Origin: Buxus sempervirens
Taxonomy: Eukaryota; Streptophyta; Magnoliopsida; Buxales; Buxaceae
Length of the DNA stretch: 64,000 bases
Assembly: GCA_947561395.2 (NCBI GenBank)
Contig: OX387191.1
Coordinates: forward strand, 40,613,439 to 40,677,438
Direction of reading: 5' to 3'
The first letter of the stretch is position 1. Each line of letters opens with the position of its first letter. Under the pieces are notes generated by a model. The model had not been told where the DNA came from, made no database searches, and worked only from the letters and a program-made list of their open reading frames with translations. The position numbers and the translations under genes were made by a program. This document shows, one piece after another, positions 20,615 to 33,607 of the stretch.

Positions 20615-22538
20615 TTACCTTGGCATGATGCTTAGAGAAGCTAAGCTCCACTCCAACTTTTCTAAAGTCACTATTTTAGTCAACATATCCGCTAAGTTCT
20701 CCTTGGTTCCAACCTTTAAGACTTGAATTTTCCCATCTTCAACAAATTCAAGCACATAGTGATATTGAACACTAATGTGCTTAGTTCTTCTATGGTACAT
20801 CAGATTCTTATCCAAACAAATATCACTCATGTTGTCACAAAGCAACTCCATGGGCTTTGAACTTAAACCAATCTCACCCATAAGACCTTGAAGCCACACT
20901 GCTTCTTTGCAAGCCTACGTTAATGCCATATATTCGACTTTGGTGCTAGACAATGCCATCGTTGCTTGAAATTTTGACATCCAATTAATTGGACCATTTC
21001 CCAAGCAAAATACATACCCGGTAGTAGACCTTCCTCTGTCAATGTCATTAGCATAGCTTGCATCAACATATCCATGCACTTGACTTGAATCCTTACCATA
21101 TGTGATGGTATAGTTACTAGTACTTTTCAAATAACGAAGCACCTATTTAGTGGCTTCCCAATGCGTCTTACCCGGATTAGCCATAAATTGACTCAAAACT
21201 CCAACCGCATAGGAAATAAATGATCGTGTACATACCATGGCAAACATTAGACTTCATACAAGACTAGCATAAGGAACTTGGCTCATCTTCTTCTTTTCTT
21301 CTTCGGTCTTTGGACATTGTTCCAAAGATAATTTGAAATGAGATGCTAGTGATGTCTTCACGGGCTTAGACTTGTGCATGCCAAACCTTCCAAGAACCTT
21401 CTCAATAAACCGCTTTTGTAACAGTGACAAAGTCCCATTCTTTCTATCCCCTGTAATTTCTATCCCAAGGATATGTGTAGCCGGCTCGAGATCTTTCATC
21501 TCAAATGCCTCACTCAATTGTAAACACAATGATCATATTGACTTCTTTGATAACCAAGACTCAACATGAAGGAGTCAAACTTCTTGTACTATTGTCTTGA
21601 TGCTTGCTTCAATCTATGCAAAGACTTGCTTCAATGAACCCTTGAGGTTGCTTCATGTAAACCTTCTCCTCAAGATCATCATGCAAAAATGCGGTTTTCA
21701 CATTCATTTGTTCAAGCTCTAAATCAAACATTGCAATTAAAGCAAGAACCAAGCAATCCTTGCCTTTCTTGTATTTGTAGACCCATTTGCACCCAACTGC
21801 TTTTCGCCCCATTGGTGGCTCCACCAACTCCCATGTTTTGTTCTTGTAAAGTGAATTCATCTCTTCACCCATAGCCTACTTCCAACTTGTAGAGTCACTA
21901 CCATTAATGGCCTCTTCAAATGTGCATGGTTCACCATCTTCCGTGATTAAAACCCTCATTATAATAGGATCAACACAATCTTCAAGCCTTGATGGTAAAT
22001 GTCTTTCAAGTTTTGGACGTTCTTGAGATGGTGATGGTTGTGGTTGCTCAAGTTGCCCATCATCTTCTTTAACTTCAACATTTCCATCAACCACTTCTTC
22101 ATTAGTAGTTATTTTTTACGGAATAAAACCACCCAGAATAACTTCAAACTGCTCCACCTCATTTTGACCTTATTCTTTGGTAGGCTCCAAAGTCTTGTTT
22201 AGCATTCTTGATTCATCAAAGTGAACATTATGTCTATGAACTATTTTACAAGAAACTAGATCCCATAAACGGTACCCTTTCACATTCTTCCCATAACCAA
22301 CAAAGATGCACTTTCTAGAATTTGTATTTAACTTATTTCTTTGACAATTAGGAATCAATGTATATGAATCTCATCCAAATATTTTCAAATCAGAATAATC
22401 TCTAGGAGTTCCATGCCATACCTCTTGAGGTGTCTTCTCTTCCAATGCCACTGAAGGTGATCTGTTCACAAGGTAGCAAGTCGTGTTGATAACTTCCGCC
22501 CAAAACTCCTTATCAAAACCCACATTGCTTAACATGCA
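20615..22538 (-). pseudogene. Copia pol remnant: integrase end, reverse transcriptase, RNase H
   Basis: Reading on the minus strand, recognisable parts are the integrase tail (FWAEVINTTCYLVNRSP), the linker that precedes the polymerase (CKWVYKYKKG), polymerase pieces (VYMKQPQGF, HILGIEI), and RNase H (GYVDASYANDIDRGRSTTGY, then DNMSDICLDKN and RTKHISVQYHY). The wording is closest to TNT1-type (Tork) copia polyproteins. It is a fossil with multiple breaks. Confidence 0.85.
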
Positions 22539-25373
22539 TGTAACGCCCCGAATCCGGTTCAACAACCAAACCCAGAGTGTTAGTAAAAATTGGGTCAGAA
22601 CAAACTAAAATTTAAGAGGAATTTAAAACTTTTAATTATATCAGAGTACAATTGGAAGCATAGCAAATTTAATTCAATTTAATCAAATTAATTTACAATA
22701 AGAATCTCTTTATTTTGAATTTATTCTATGTTAATAACCACAATTCTACCTATGAGTACACTACCCCAAACTTGACGATCTCTCCAAGCGTACCTGAAAA
22801 ATAGGGGAAAACCAGAGTGATATAAATCTCAATAAGTAGCATGGTGCATGCAATTAAACAGTCTATTTTAAGAAATAGTAATGAAGTATAATGATAAATC
22901 GAAGTAAAAGCAATAATTCAAGTCCATGTAAACAATTTTAACATAAATGAAAAAATATACACAAAACACCATATGTGACATCACAGGACTCATGAAGCAA
23001 AATAAGTCTTTGAACAGATACTCTTCATTCACTATGCCACCATGCGACTTATGAGCGAAGCTAGTAAAAATCCTCAAACCCGAATCTGAATCTGACGATA
23101 AGAGACCTAGTCATCGACTTATTGTGCACGAAATTCAAGTATTAGCAACTCATATTTGAAATGCGGAGTTCGATGTGTACCACCCAAGCATGCAGCCCCT
23201 GAATCTGAACATGGGGATGGCCGCTAATTCGCCCATACAGGGTACTCACCAGCAACTCAAATCTGAAATGAGACCCTACAGACATGAAGACCCCCAAATG
23301 CAAACTAACTTGCAAAGAAAGCGCGAGCGCAAATTTAGGGTAATCAACCCAAAGTAAATACCCTTCCACTATCTAGCTTAGCCTATGGATCCATATACAG
23401 CTATGCCCACTAGACACAACTCACATATAAAACATTTTAACCTGTTTACAATTTATTTGTCATTCCACATGCATATGTCCATAACCCATGATTACAATTA
23501 TAGTAATTCAAAATCAATTATCATATGTAATTTACAAGTATTATTCATGTTTCAATCTTCTTAACCCGAAATCAATCCCTTTGAGAAAACACAATCAAAA
23601 ATACGATAAAATCTCCAAATCAGATTTCATAAATGTTATTGTACGTGAATCATGATTATTAAGGTTTCGATAAGTTGTATTTCACATTCATAGTTAATAA
23701 TAAGGTTCCTAAGTCTTGATTAAAACTTCTCTAATTAAATTACCTATTAATGCCCAACTTCTGTATTTAACACCTAAGGTATTACAATTTGTAATTTTTG
23801 TTATTCTTCACTTTCAGCAGATCACACAAACCCATATTGAAATTTAAGAGTTGGTTCTACTCCCCAAATTCATGTTTAACTTAATTTAATCCATTATTTC
23901 CACAACCTTGTTCTTTTAAACACCTAATTACATTTATCGTTCCAAATTATTAGTCTTAATTCCAAATTTAATTCCGTCTGTTCCTACACCTTAAATTAAT
24001 CCATATACAGGTGTTACAATAATTAAATTACTGAGAAAATTATTAAATATTAATTTAGACTTAAAAATCCCCAAAGTACAATTTTTGACAGTGGGTACTA
24101 GACATGGTCACTCGAGCGGTCATGTTGAGCACCCATACAATTTCCGGTAGAAATCCCAGATTTTCCAATTTTCTAATTGTTGAGTTAATTCTTTGGTTTT
24201 AATTTTTCTAAATTTATTTCTTATTAACCTAAATCATATCTACAACCTTCTGAACCTATTTGTATCAATTAATTACAAGTTTATGGTCATCTACAAAGAT
24301 CAAACCTACATTTATTAATACTTTCATACTTTTCTTTCAAGAAAATGAAAACTCATCGATGAAAAACAAACGTATCTATGAAACATATTCTCGCCTAATC
24401 AAATTAATCAAAAATAAATCAAAACCACAGAAAACATGCAGTTCCTCCAGTTTTCAAGTGATTGCTACTTACCTTAACACGCAAGAATCCATATTCTATT
24501 GAATCCGAAATTGAATCCAAATTTCTGTTATTTTCGCACCAACCTAGGGTTTTCCAAACAAGATCTCCACTATTCAGATTGTAGCCCTACCAGTCGTGAA
24601 CAAACCCTCCAAATTTGAGGTCGATCTGCCAGTTGAATCTCTCCTAATCTAATTTTGATGGTTGCTGGTCGAAGGTTTCTGCAACAACTCCTTTTTCTTG
24701 TGATCTTTCTATTTTCCTCTTTCTTTTTTTCTATACTTTTCAAACGTGGGAGCTACCTTTTTTCTTCCCTTTTCCTCTATATAACTTGAATAAAAGAAAC
24801 CCTAAACTTGCTTTAATGACTTGCTTAAATAGACTAACCTAATAAAAGTCCAATTAGGATCAAGAAACCTTCTAATTAATTCCTTCTTTCTCTCCTCCTT
24901 CTAATTCTCTTTTTAGTACCTTACCTATTAAATTCCTTACTAAATAAACTCCTACTTTTAATAAATTTTCGTCCATATTTTATATCTATTTCTAAATATT
25001 ATCTAAACACCCTGTTAAGTTACTTTTTCTTCAAATTAATACCTCTAATTAATTATAATTACCCAATTGCCCTTTTTCCATTCTTTTATACTATAATTAT
25101 TATTATTTAACTTCAAACCTAACCCAATAAATTTTAATCTTCTATTATCCAATTCTATTAATTATTTAATGATTTAATTCATCAATTTGCCCTTCTGGAA
25201 TTTACGAAAATACCCTTTTATTCTCCTAGATTGATTTCCTTTGAAAATTCTCTTTTATTTAAAAATTATTATCTATTTAAATTATTAATCCTCTAAATTT
25301 CCACTATATTCAAACCCTATTTTCTTTTATTTATTTATGCCTTAATTATTATTCAAAAATTTGGGGTCTTACA
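22539..25373 (-). mobile_element. Solo chromovirus-type LTR inside the copia element
   Basis: On the minus strand it runs from TGTAAGACCCC to GGGGCGTTACA, the same end pattern as the LTRs at 38941, 46676 and 57062. It is AT-rich, about 2.8 kb and without internal gene parts. ATGCA (22534-22538) and ATACA (25374-25378) flank it, a target duplication with one difference. It arose by insertion followed by LTR-LTR recombination, and postdates the copia element. Confidence 0.8.
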
Positions 25374-25590
25374 ATACACGTTGCACGTTCCACCAAAATT
25401 CTATTCATGCGCTCTGCCACCCCATTTTATTGACGGGTTTTAACAACGGTATTATGCATCATTTATGCCTTAATTATTATCCAAAAATTTGGGGTCTTAC
25501 AATACACGTTGCACGTTCCACCAAAATTCTATTCATGCGCTCTGCCACCCCATTTTATTGACGGGTTTTAACAACGGTATTATGCATAAC
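25335..25590. repeat. 128-bp tandem duplication over an insertion junction
   Basis: Two near-identical units (period 128 bp, e.g. TTGGGGTCTTAC at 25361 and 25489) each contain the last part of the solo LTR and the first part of the adjoining copia sequence. The duplication therefore happened after the LTR had inserted. Confidence 0.9.
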
Positions 25591-27235
25591 AATTCCTTCA
25601 TCTTTGAAAAAATAGAAGAATTTCTTGTTCACAAATTCAAAACCGTTGTCAGTTCTAATCACCTTGCATCTTTCACTTTTTTTCTCTACCTCGGCTTTGA
25701 AATGCTTGAATACAATGAAAGCTTCATCTTTTGTCTTCAAGAATGTCATCCATACTTTCCTTGAATAATCATCAATGAAAAATATGAAATAAGATGCACC
25801 ACCATAAGATTTAATGCAAGATGGGCCCCACAAATCCGAGTGAATATAATCAAGTATGCCTTTGCTAGTATGACTTCTGGCCTTGAACCTTCTCCTATGA
25901 TGCTTGTCATAGACACAATGCTCACAAAATCCTTTATCACCAAAGCAAATCTTAGGAATAAGTTCTCTTTCCATCAAGATGTTCATACTTTTTTCACTCA
26001 TGTGACCCAATCTTCTATGCCAAAGCCGAACCGGAAATTCATCATGGTCAACCGCTATTTGTATACCATCTAAAATTGTACTTCCAAGCAACTTGTACAA
26101 ATTTCCAATCCGAATGCCTGTCATGACAACTAAGGCACCCTTAGAAACTTTAATTACTCTACCTTGCCCGGTGTACTTGTAGCTGCAAGAATCAAGTTCC
26201 GAGAGTGAAATCAAGCTCTTCTTTAAATTCGATACAAGTCTCACATTTTCAAATGTTCTAAAATTACCATCAAACGTCTTGAGTTGTACTACACCAACTC
26301 CTACAATATGACTAGTTGAGTTGTTTCCCATCAAGACATATCCACCATCACATGACTCATATGAACTAAACCATGACTAATGTGGACACGTGATGAGTAG
26401 CAGCGATGTCAAGAACCCAATTTTGATGATAGAGAGGAGAGAGGACTACTACTAATTATAAATACCTCATCTTCAATGGACCCAGATATTGATTCTTCTA
26501 CTTGATTGGCTTCACTTTTTGTTTTGGCTTCACTTTTTGTTTTGGCTTCATTCTTCTCTCTTCCATATTCTTTTGCTTGAGTTAGAATCCTTGCCTTTTT
26601 TAAAGTAACAATCTTTCTTCAAGTGTCCTTTCTTACCACAATTCCAACAAGTACCTTTTTCATACGAGCCTCTTGACTTTGATCGATGACTAGATTCCCC
26701 CCTTAAAATGCTTCTAAATGATCCACCACACTCATTAGGACATCCTCTTATATAAAGAACCTCAATTCCTACCTCAGTGATGCATGTCTTCTAGATTTAT
26801 TGACAAACAAGGCACTAGTCACATCATCAAAAGTGAGCTTATCATCCTTGGAACAACTTAGAGTTGTAACCAAGTTGTCATAACTATTCGGCAAGGTACA
26901 TAGCATAGTCATCGCTTTATCTTGATCCTTCATAGGTGCATCAATGCTTTCAAGTTGACCAAGAATGTCATTAAAAGTACTCAAATGCTCGGAGACCTCA
27001 TTGCCTTCTTTAATTTTCAAAGAATACTTCTTCTTCTTTAGAAGGATTATGTCGAGTAGAGACTTGGTTTGATACAAACTCTCAAGCTTTGCCCATAACC
27101 CGGATGTCGTCTTCTCACCTTTTATGTTAAAGATCACATTATCTACCAAACACAAGCGAGTGGTGGAGACCGCTTTCATATCCATTTTTAACCAATACTC
27201 TTTGCTCATAGTGGATGGTGTAAGCATCTCCTTTT
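25374..27235 (-). pseudogene. Copia gag and integrase-half remnant
   Basis: From right to left: a UBN2-type gag segment (about 27230-26770), a zinc-knuckle region (about 26650-26600), a protease-like stretch (about 26350), the gag-pre-integrase motif (LWHRRLGHMSEKSM) and the integrase core (DLWGPS, FIDDYSRKVW, IRTDNGFEF). The beginning of gag lies separately at about 30745-30620, beyond the later LTR insertion. It is broken. Confidence 0.85.
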
Positions 27236-30200
27236 TGCACCCCTTAGAAAGCCAGAAATGAAAACCCTAAATGACAGGTCAAATCCTAAGGAACAGAAAT
27301 TGACTTTCTAATCAACCTTGAATTGACTGCCATACCCTATCCCTATGGATAGGAAATCCTAACACGATTCCAACGAAACTGAGTTTGCCCAAATCAGAGT
27401 CCAGATGAAGAAGATATGAGCAGAATAATCTTAAGGGCAAAATTGCAAATAAATGTAGAAATTCTATCCATGTGGCAAATGTGCAAGACATATTTGCCAA
27501 GTGGTAAATTAAAGGACAAAAGGACAAAATAATGATAAGAAAAAACACAAAAACAAAATATCCTAATTAAAATAATATTATTTCATAAAATATCTCATTT
27601 TAATTAATTAATAAATAAAAAAATAAAAAAAGTCGGATTATCTCATTTATGATAGAAATCTCAATCATTGCAACCAAATAAGAGAGAGAGAGTGAAAATC
27701 TAAAAAGATTTAAAATATAATGTCAGTTTATAGATTCTTTCCTAGATTTTTGTGTCAGGATACTCTACGCAAACCTCTGACACAAATCATTCTGATTTGA
27801 TGTTAATATGACCGAAATATAATTTCGATCACAGATAATTTTGTGTATAACCGAAATATATATATTTCGGTCACAGATAATTTTGTGTATAACCGAAATA
27901 TACCAAAATTATATTTCGGCTATACACAAAAAATAGCATAACCGAACTGTGTTTTCGGATATGCTATTTTTGCCTATATAAGGCAAAAATCAGCTCATTT
28001 CAGGGGTTCAACAATTTTTACTTTCTCAAACCCGTCTCCCACGTACGCCCCTCTCTCCCAACCTCTCTCTCCGCCCTCTAAGCCCTCCAACGCTAACCAA
28101 ACCACCTCAAACCCCTTCCTATACTCACTCTAACCAATAAGGAGGCCAAGAGCCTCAAGTTGAAGCTAAAAGAGAGTGTTCTTGTTGCTGTTCCAACCTC
28201 AAGGAGCACCCATACACTCCCAAGAAGGCCCTTATCTCCAAGGTGAGCCTCCCCCACATTTTTTATATAACATATGTTGATTTTACGGTAATATGAGCAT
28301 GTTTTAGAAGTGTATGCCATGAGATTCATGCCTCCTTCGTGTTTTCCTCTTCTTCTTCTCATGTTTTACCCTCTCTCCCTTAAGGGAGAGCTCCCATGGT
28401 AAGGCGAAGTGTTCGAACCAAGAGGGAAAGGATGAGAGACCATAGTAAACTTAATCTAAAGTCTCATCTTAAGTAGGTTTTAGTGCTCCTTGGTTTTACT
28501 TTTAAGGGAAGAGCATGTTCTTTCTCACTGCAAATCTAATGAATCCCTTAAATCCCCCATATTCCCTTCTTTTACTTGCTTCCGAGCTATCTCTAAGCTT
28601 GCTTTTGTCATTGTTTCATCATGTAGTGTGGTTGTGTGGATTTGTAGATTTGCATGTGTGCAAGTAGTACACTTCACAAGCATTATCACCATGATTGCAT
28701 GCTTACTTTTCTTCTTTGTTTTGGGTTATTTTGTATGATCTTTTCTTGTACCAAATGCATAGTGCACATGCATAATACACCTAGCAAACAAGCTTAGGTT
28801 TTATTCACTTTTAATTCTTTTTACTGTTCTTCATAATCACTCCATGGTAGCACATGCATGTCACTCACTTCTAGCTAGCATGCATGTTTAGTTTCTTTAT
28901 TATTAAGATTGTCTCCATGTACAAAACACACACTTACACAGCTTTCTAGCATATTAGAAATGTTAAATGCTTTCATTTTCAAGTGATGTGTGCTTGCTTT
29001 GTGTGGGCATGAACATGGTGTGGCCACTTGAAATCATGACATGACCATCCAGGTCCCCACTTCTCCTCTTGATGTGAGGAGGAGTGGTAGTCACTCTCAC
29101 CACAACAAGAGACACACTTGACCTCTTCAAGTTGAAGGGATTCCATCCTAAAGTGGAGTAGAAGGTCCCTAGCCTCATCTCCCTACTTTCTTGATTTAAA
29201 AATTAAGAAATTGCCATAATTAGGTCATAAACCCCAACTTCATATCACTGTGGGCCTGCCCAGGTGCCCACAAAAGCCCTGGTCATCCCAGGAGATCAGA
29301 GAACCCAAACCCTTGCTAAAAATGGCATTTTTGATGTTTTTCATGCTTGACCGAAAACTTAGTTCGGTCAAGTATGTTTCTATATATAAAATTTAATTTC
29401 AGTCATATATAAAATTTAGGTTGACCGAATTGTGTTTTTGGTCAACCAGAATAAATCCCAGAAATGCCTATTTTAGTTTCTTAATTGCTTTTTAATCCCT
29501 TTCCATTAAATTAAATGAATCTAGCAGGGTTTTTGGGTCATCCCATAACCCAAGATGGGCCTTGGGTCCAGTGGGCTCAAATTGGACACCTGTAGGCCTT
29601 CCTACGGGGCCCATTGCTTCCGACCAACTCACTTGATCAATTAAGCAAGATAAAACCCAATTCAAGGCCGTACCACATGAGGCCCAATTAAAACCTCATT
29701 TGAGACATGTTTGGGTAAGGATAGATGGTTTGGCCATGAGTTAGGCTTTGGGCCTACCAGGCCCCATCTCTTTCAAAGATAACCCGCTTATCAAAAAGGG
29801 GAGGGACACACATCCCTTACCCATAAAAGACTTGGGTTTCCCAACCCAAGCCTAGGAGATGGGCCCCAAACCCTTCCCTAGTCCAATTTAATCCAAACCT
29901 TAGCAAAGATAACAAAACTCAAGGAGACTATAATAGGGCACACCAAAGGGGCCCACAAATTATCCAGTATCACTAAAAAGCATAAAGCTTAATTCCTATC
30001 TCTTTCAATTTTAATCTACTAATTAATAAATTAATCAAAATTTGCCAAATCCTAAAGAACGTCTAGGCTTAGACTAAGCCCAAAAAGGACATATGGGTTA
30101 TCCTTTAGCCCATCTCGGATTCTGCGGGTCTTCCAACAGGACCCGCCCAATCAGACTAAGATCACTTAAATAAAAGAGATAAAAATAGATAAGGGGACCT

Positions 30201-30619
30201 ACACCACTAATGTGGTCCCCACATGAAGATCTAATCGATGAGTGCATATCTGTCTAGGATGGGTGAGATAAACTAGTTGACTCGTAACCAGGATGACCTA
30301 TGGGACACATCACCCGACGGGACGGACTGGAGTGTCTACGGACTTCCTCGGATCGTAACTGAGTACTTAGCCAGAATCTCAAGCCGCAGACCACTTAATA
30401 GACAAACCATAGACAACAAGGTGTCTGCCTGCACCCCATCAGGCAGTGACAACTCCCCATTCCCAATTTCCTTTCCCAATCCTGAAAGCACGTGATCTTT
30501 CGTACTTTCACTGGATGTCACGCCGTGAACCAATTAATTCCCCTAAAGGAAGCACGCACTCACGTGCACCTTCCAAGACCAAAAGAGGTGCGACCGCGGA
30601 TCAACGTGCGCACAAATGG
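27236..30619 (+). mobile_element. Solo gypsy LTR, same superfamily as the 59742 element
   Basis: Its opening and closing segments match the LTR at 59742-62428 (for instance GTGTCTGCCTGCACCCC near 30421 and 62350). CTTTT flanks it at 27231-27235 and 30620-30624. A TATA box (TATATAA, 27975-27981) follows a cluster of hairpins built on ACCGAAATATA...TATTTCGGT (27810-27965). No gag or primer-binding site is present. It lies within the gag region of the copia element and is younger than it. Confidence 0.75.
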
Positions 30620-30833
30620 CTTTTTACTTATACAAAGCAAAGCTTCCTCTGACCCATTTTGCACCAAGAAATCATACATTTTAATCTTCCATAGCTCAAA
30701 GTTATTTCTTCCATCAAACTTCTCCACCTCAAATCGATTGCTCCCCATTTTACTACACATTTACTCACTTAGGCAATTTCACAAACACCTTGTTCACACT
30801 TTCTTCACATAATCCGGAAGCTCCGATACAACT

Positions 30834-31481
30834 TGTTTTAGTGAAAACTCACCACTTGTGAATGATTTACCTAATACTTTAAAGTTTAAACAAGCCAACA
30901 ACGCAATGGTAGTACACCAATCACACAAACCAAAGTATAAAAAAACTACTAAGTGTATAAGAAAATGAAGTAAGAGTACAACCACAAGCAAAAGACAAGA
31001 TTTAACGTGGTTTGGCACTAAAGCCTACGTCCACGGGCAATCCGACAAGATGGAAATCAACTACCAATGGAAAAGATTACAACAAGAAAGGATTTTGAAA
31101 ACTTACCTCTCTATAAGCTTGATATATAAACTATTCACCCAAACCCCACAACTTGCAACCTTCCACAATATGTTTGTAACCCCAAACAACTATGAAAGAA
31201 CCCCAAATACCTTGGAACAAATCTTTCAAGAGATGAAATGGTGAAAAACCCTTGTAGAGAAAACCCTTGTTTCTTCTCTCTCTATTTCTCTCCCCTTCTT
31301 CTCTTTTAATAAAACCCCTATCTAGTGTCTTATAAACCCACATGAGAGAAACCCCTTTCTCATGTACCACACTAATGGTATATAAACTTTATTGTTGCAT
31401 TTACATGAATTCCCTCATACAAAGTAACAAGTCCAAAAAAAGAAAAGACACAAAGAAGTGATTTTATAGCACCTCTCAACA
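30834..31481 (-). repeat. Copia 5' LTR
   Basis: This pairs with 19938-20571. GAAAT adjoins its outer edge, and the primer-binding site adjoins its inner edge. Confidence 0.9.
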
Positions 31482-31486
31482 GAAAT

Positions 31487-33300
31487 ATTTTAGTTTTATG
31501 GATTCATATTGATTAAACTCAATATCTCCACAATTCATATTGAACCATTATTTACAAATCATATCAGCTGAACTTAAAAAGAGTTTATATTTTCTAGTTC
31601 CCTAGTTTAAATGAATTTTATATTCCATTTTCTTGCTATTTTTGCCTTATGCATCCACTGGAAATAGGCCAGCTAAATGCACAATGATCATGGCCAAAGT
31701 AAACTAAGAATCAACAGCCTGGTTAGGAGTGAAATGCCCAACACACAAGTCAAGCTTCCTCGAAAAGACCTCTTAGTGATCACAGGTTTTGGGTCATGTT
31801 GAATGCATGTATTAATTTTTTTTTTGGTAAGCAATGCATGCATTAATTGTTGGATGCTCTGTATAAACAATTAATAATTGTGGGGGAAGGAGCTTAAAGC
31901 ACTTGTAATCAGACATTAGTCAAATAACATAGACAGGCTTCGAAACAGTGCTGACATATTGGGAATTATCAGCCAATGCTGATTTAACCAACGCTGTTAA
32001 AAAGTTTTCAAATTTGATAGCCTACGAAACATGTATTGATACTTCTGATTGCTATGGAGATCATTTTGTACATCTTTTTCACAGATAAACTTATTAATAA
32101 AAGAGCTAAGATCAGAACACACATGCTTCTAAACTCCCTAGGCAGTGACAAAGAAGAGACAAATCAGCTGATTCAGTAGCCAGTAAATTGGTGAAGAACC
32201 TTACACAAATGGAGAAGTGAAAAAGAAAAAATGAGGACCAGTACAAGGACAGGAAGAGATCCTCCTGTCTGCTGCATTTTGCCTGCTCGCACTTGGCACC
32301 ATACATATACAGACCATCTTCACAATATTCCCTCGAAAATAGATAGCATGTAGGAAACCTCAGTGATCTAGTTACTTCCATCATTTCTCCTGAACAAATG
32401 CTACACTAATGGGATCGTGGAGGTCTCTATGATTTTAAACAACTTTTAATACTAGTCATTTCATCATAACTTATTCAACATGTTGTGTTTGCCACCTGAA
32501 AGTGGACATTCTAAGGTTCACAGTACTTTGGCCTTTGCGGGGTTATCTACTAGCCCATCTATTTTCTAAGAGATTATGTGATACTCCAAACAGAATGAGG
32601 AACTTATGTGTTGCCCACAGATCAGATACACCAGAGAGATAATTATAGCTATATGTGGAAAATCTGATAAACTAAATTGTTATGTTCTTGCAAACAGTTT
32701 AAATGTTTTAGAACCATCTCCCAAGCAAAGTAAAATTTAGTCTCACAATATCATAATGCCATCTCAGAATATTGAAAGAACATCCTATATTTTGGATTTA
32801 AGATTCACCCAGAAACACAATGAAGCAGCAAGAGGGTTTAAACTGTTGGCATTTGGGAAAAAAATAAGGGCAATACCTAATTTTCACCTGAAGCACTGGT
32901 ACAGTGTTCAACCTGATGGCATTTGGTGAAGATAAGAACAATACTATAATGAAGATCAGAGGATGGAACTTTTGAGAAAATACATGAACCACTTTCTTTG
33001 CCAATGAACAAGTTATCACAACTGAAAAGGGTTTCAGATTCATTTATATCTAAGCTGAGAACTTTGACTAGCAATATTATCAAGAGTTACAAAGATCTGG
33101 ATCACTGTAGCCAAGTATTCTTGAATTTCAGTTAAAATGCAATATATACTGACATTTATATGGTTATATTGGCCAGTGGTTTAAGGCACTCACTAAGACC
33201 TGTAAGCTTAAAATGAGCCAATTATTACTGCATTCACATTTAGAAAGCATCACCCACCTACTATCTAAGCATGAATTTGAGATCAAATTATTCAAATCAA
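31487..33300. other. Non-coding DNA downstream of the beta-cyclase
   Basis: This is AT-rich single-copy-looking sequence with no gene, RNA gene or repeat that I recognise. Open frames are short and featureless. Confidence 0.5.
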
Positions 33301-33312
33301 TTATCATACACA

Positions 33313-33318
33313 TTTATT
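33313..33318 (-). terminator. Possible polyadenylation signal of LCYB
   Basis: AATAAA on the minus strand lies about 290 bases after the LCYB stop codon. Plant signals are loose, so this is only the best-looking candidate. Confidence 0.3.
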
Positions 33319-33607
33319 TCAATTGTACATATCTATACCTATTGGCATTATTATGTCAACAAAATTAAAAAGGTCATATTGGAGGATAATAAATATTGAA
33401 TACATTCAAGTAAAATAAATACAATCTTAAACATCAGCTAGCAAAGGAGTCAAGCCTACAAAGGCACAATGCCTTTTACAGGGACTTAGTCGCATAAGAG
33501 TCTCAGTTGATATAGTTCCATTGACATTTACCGGTGCTAGAAGAGTCAAGTTGAAAATGAACATACATGAAAGCGCTTAACATGGATGAACCAGAGACTA
33601 GCTCTTC

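Larger units (their letters stand above)
19938..31481 (-). mobile_element. Ty1/copia element, Tork-like, broken
   Basis: Two LTRs of about 640 bp (19938-20571 and 30834-31481) face the same way, start TGTTGAGA and end in CA on the minus strand, and are flanked by GAAAT at 19933-19937 and 31482-31486. A primer-binding site resembling the initiator-Met type (TTGTATCGGAGC) lies next to the 5' LTR at about 30819-30833. A purine tract (AAGGTGGAGAT) precedes the 3' LTR. Gag, integrase, reverse transcriptase and RNase H remnants follow in copia order. It is broken, with several breaks besides two later insertions (22539-25373 and 27236-30619). The LTRs differ by very roughly 8 percent by eye, so it is older than its inserts. 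Confidence 0.9.
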
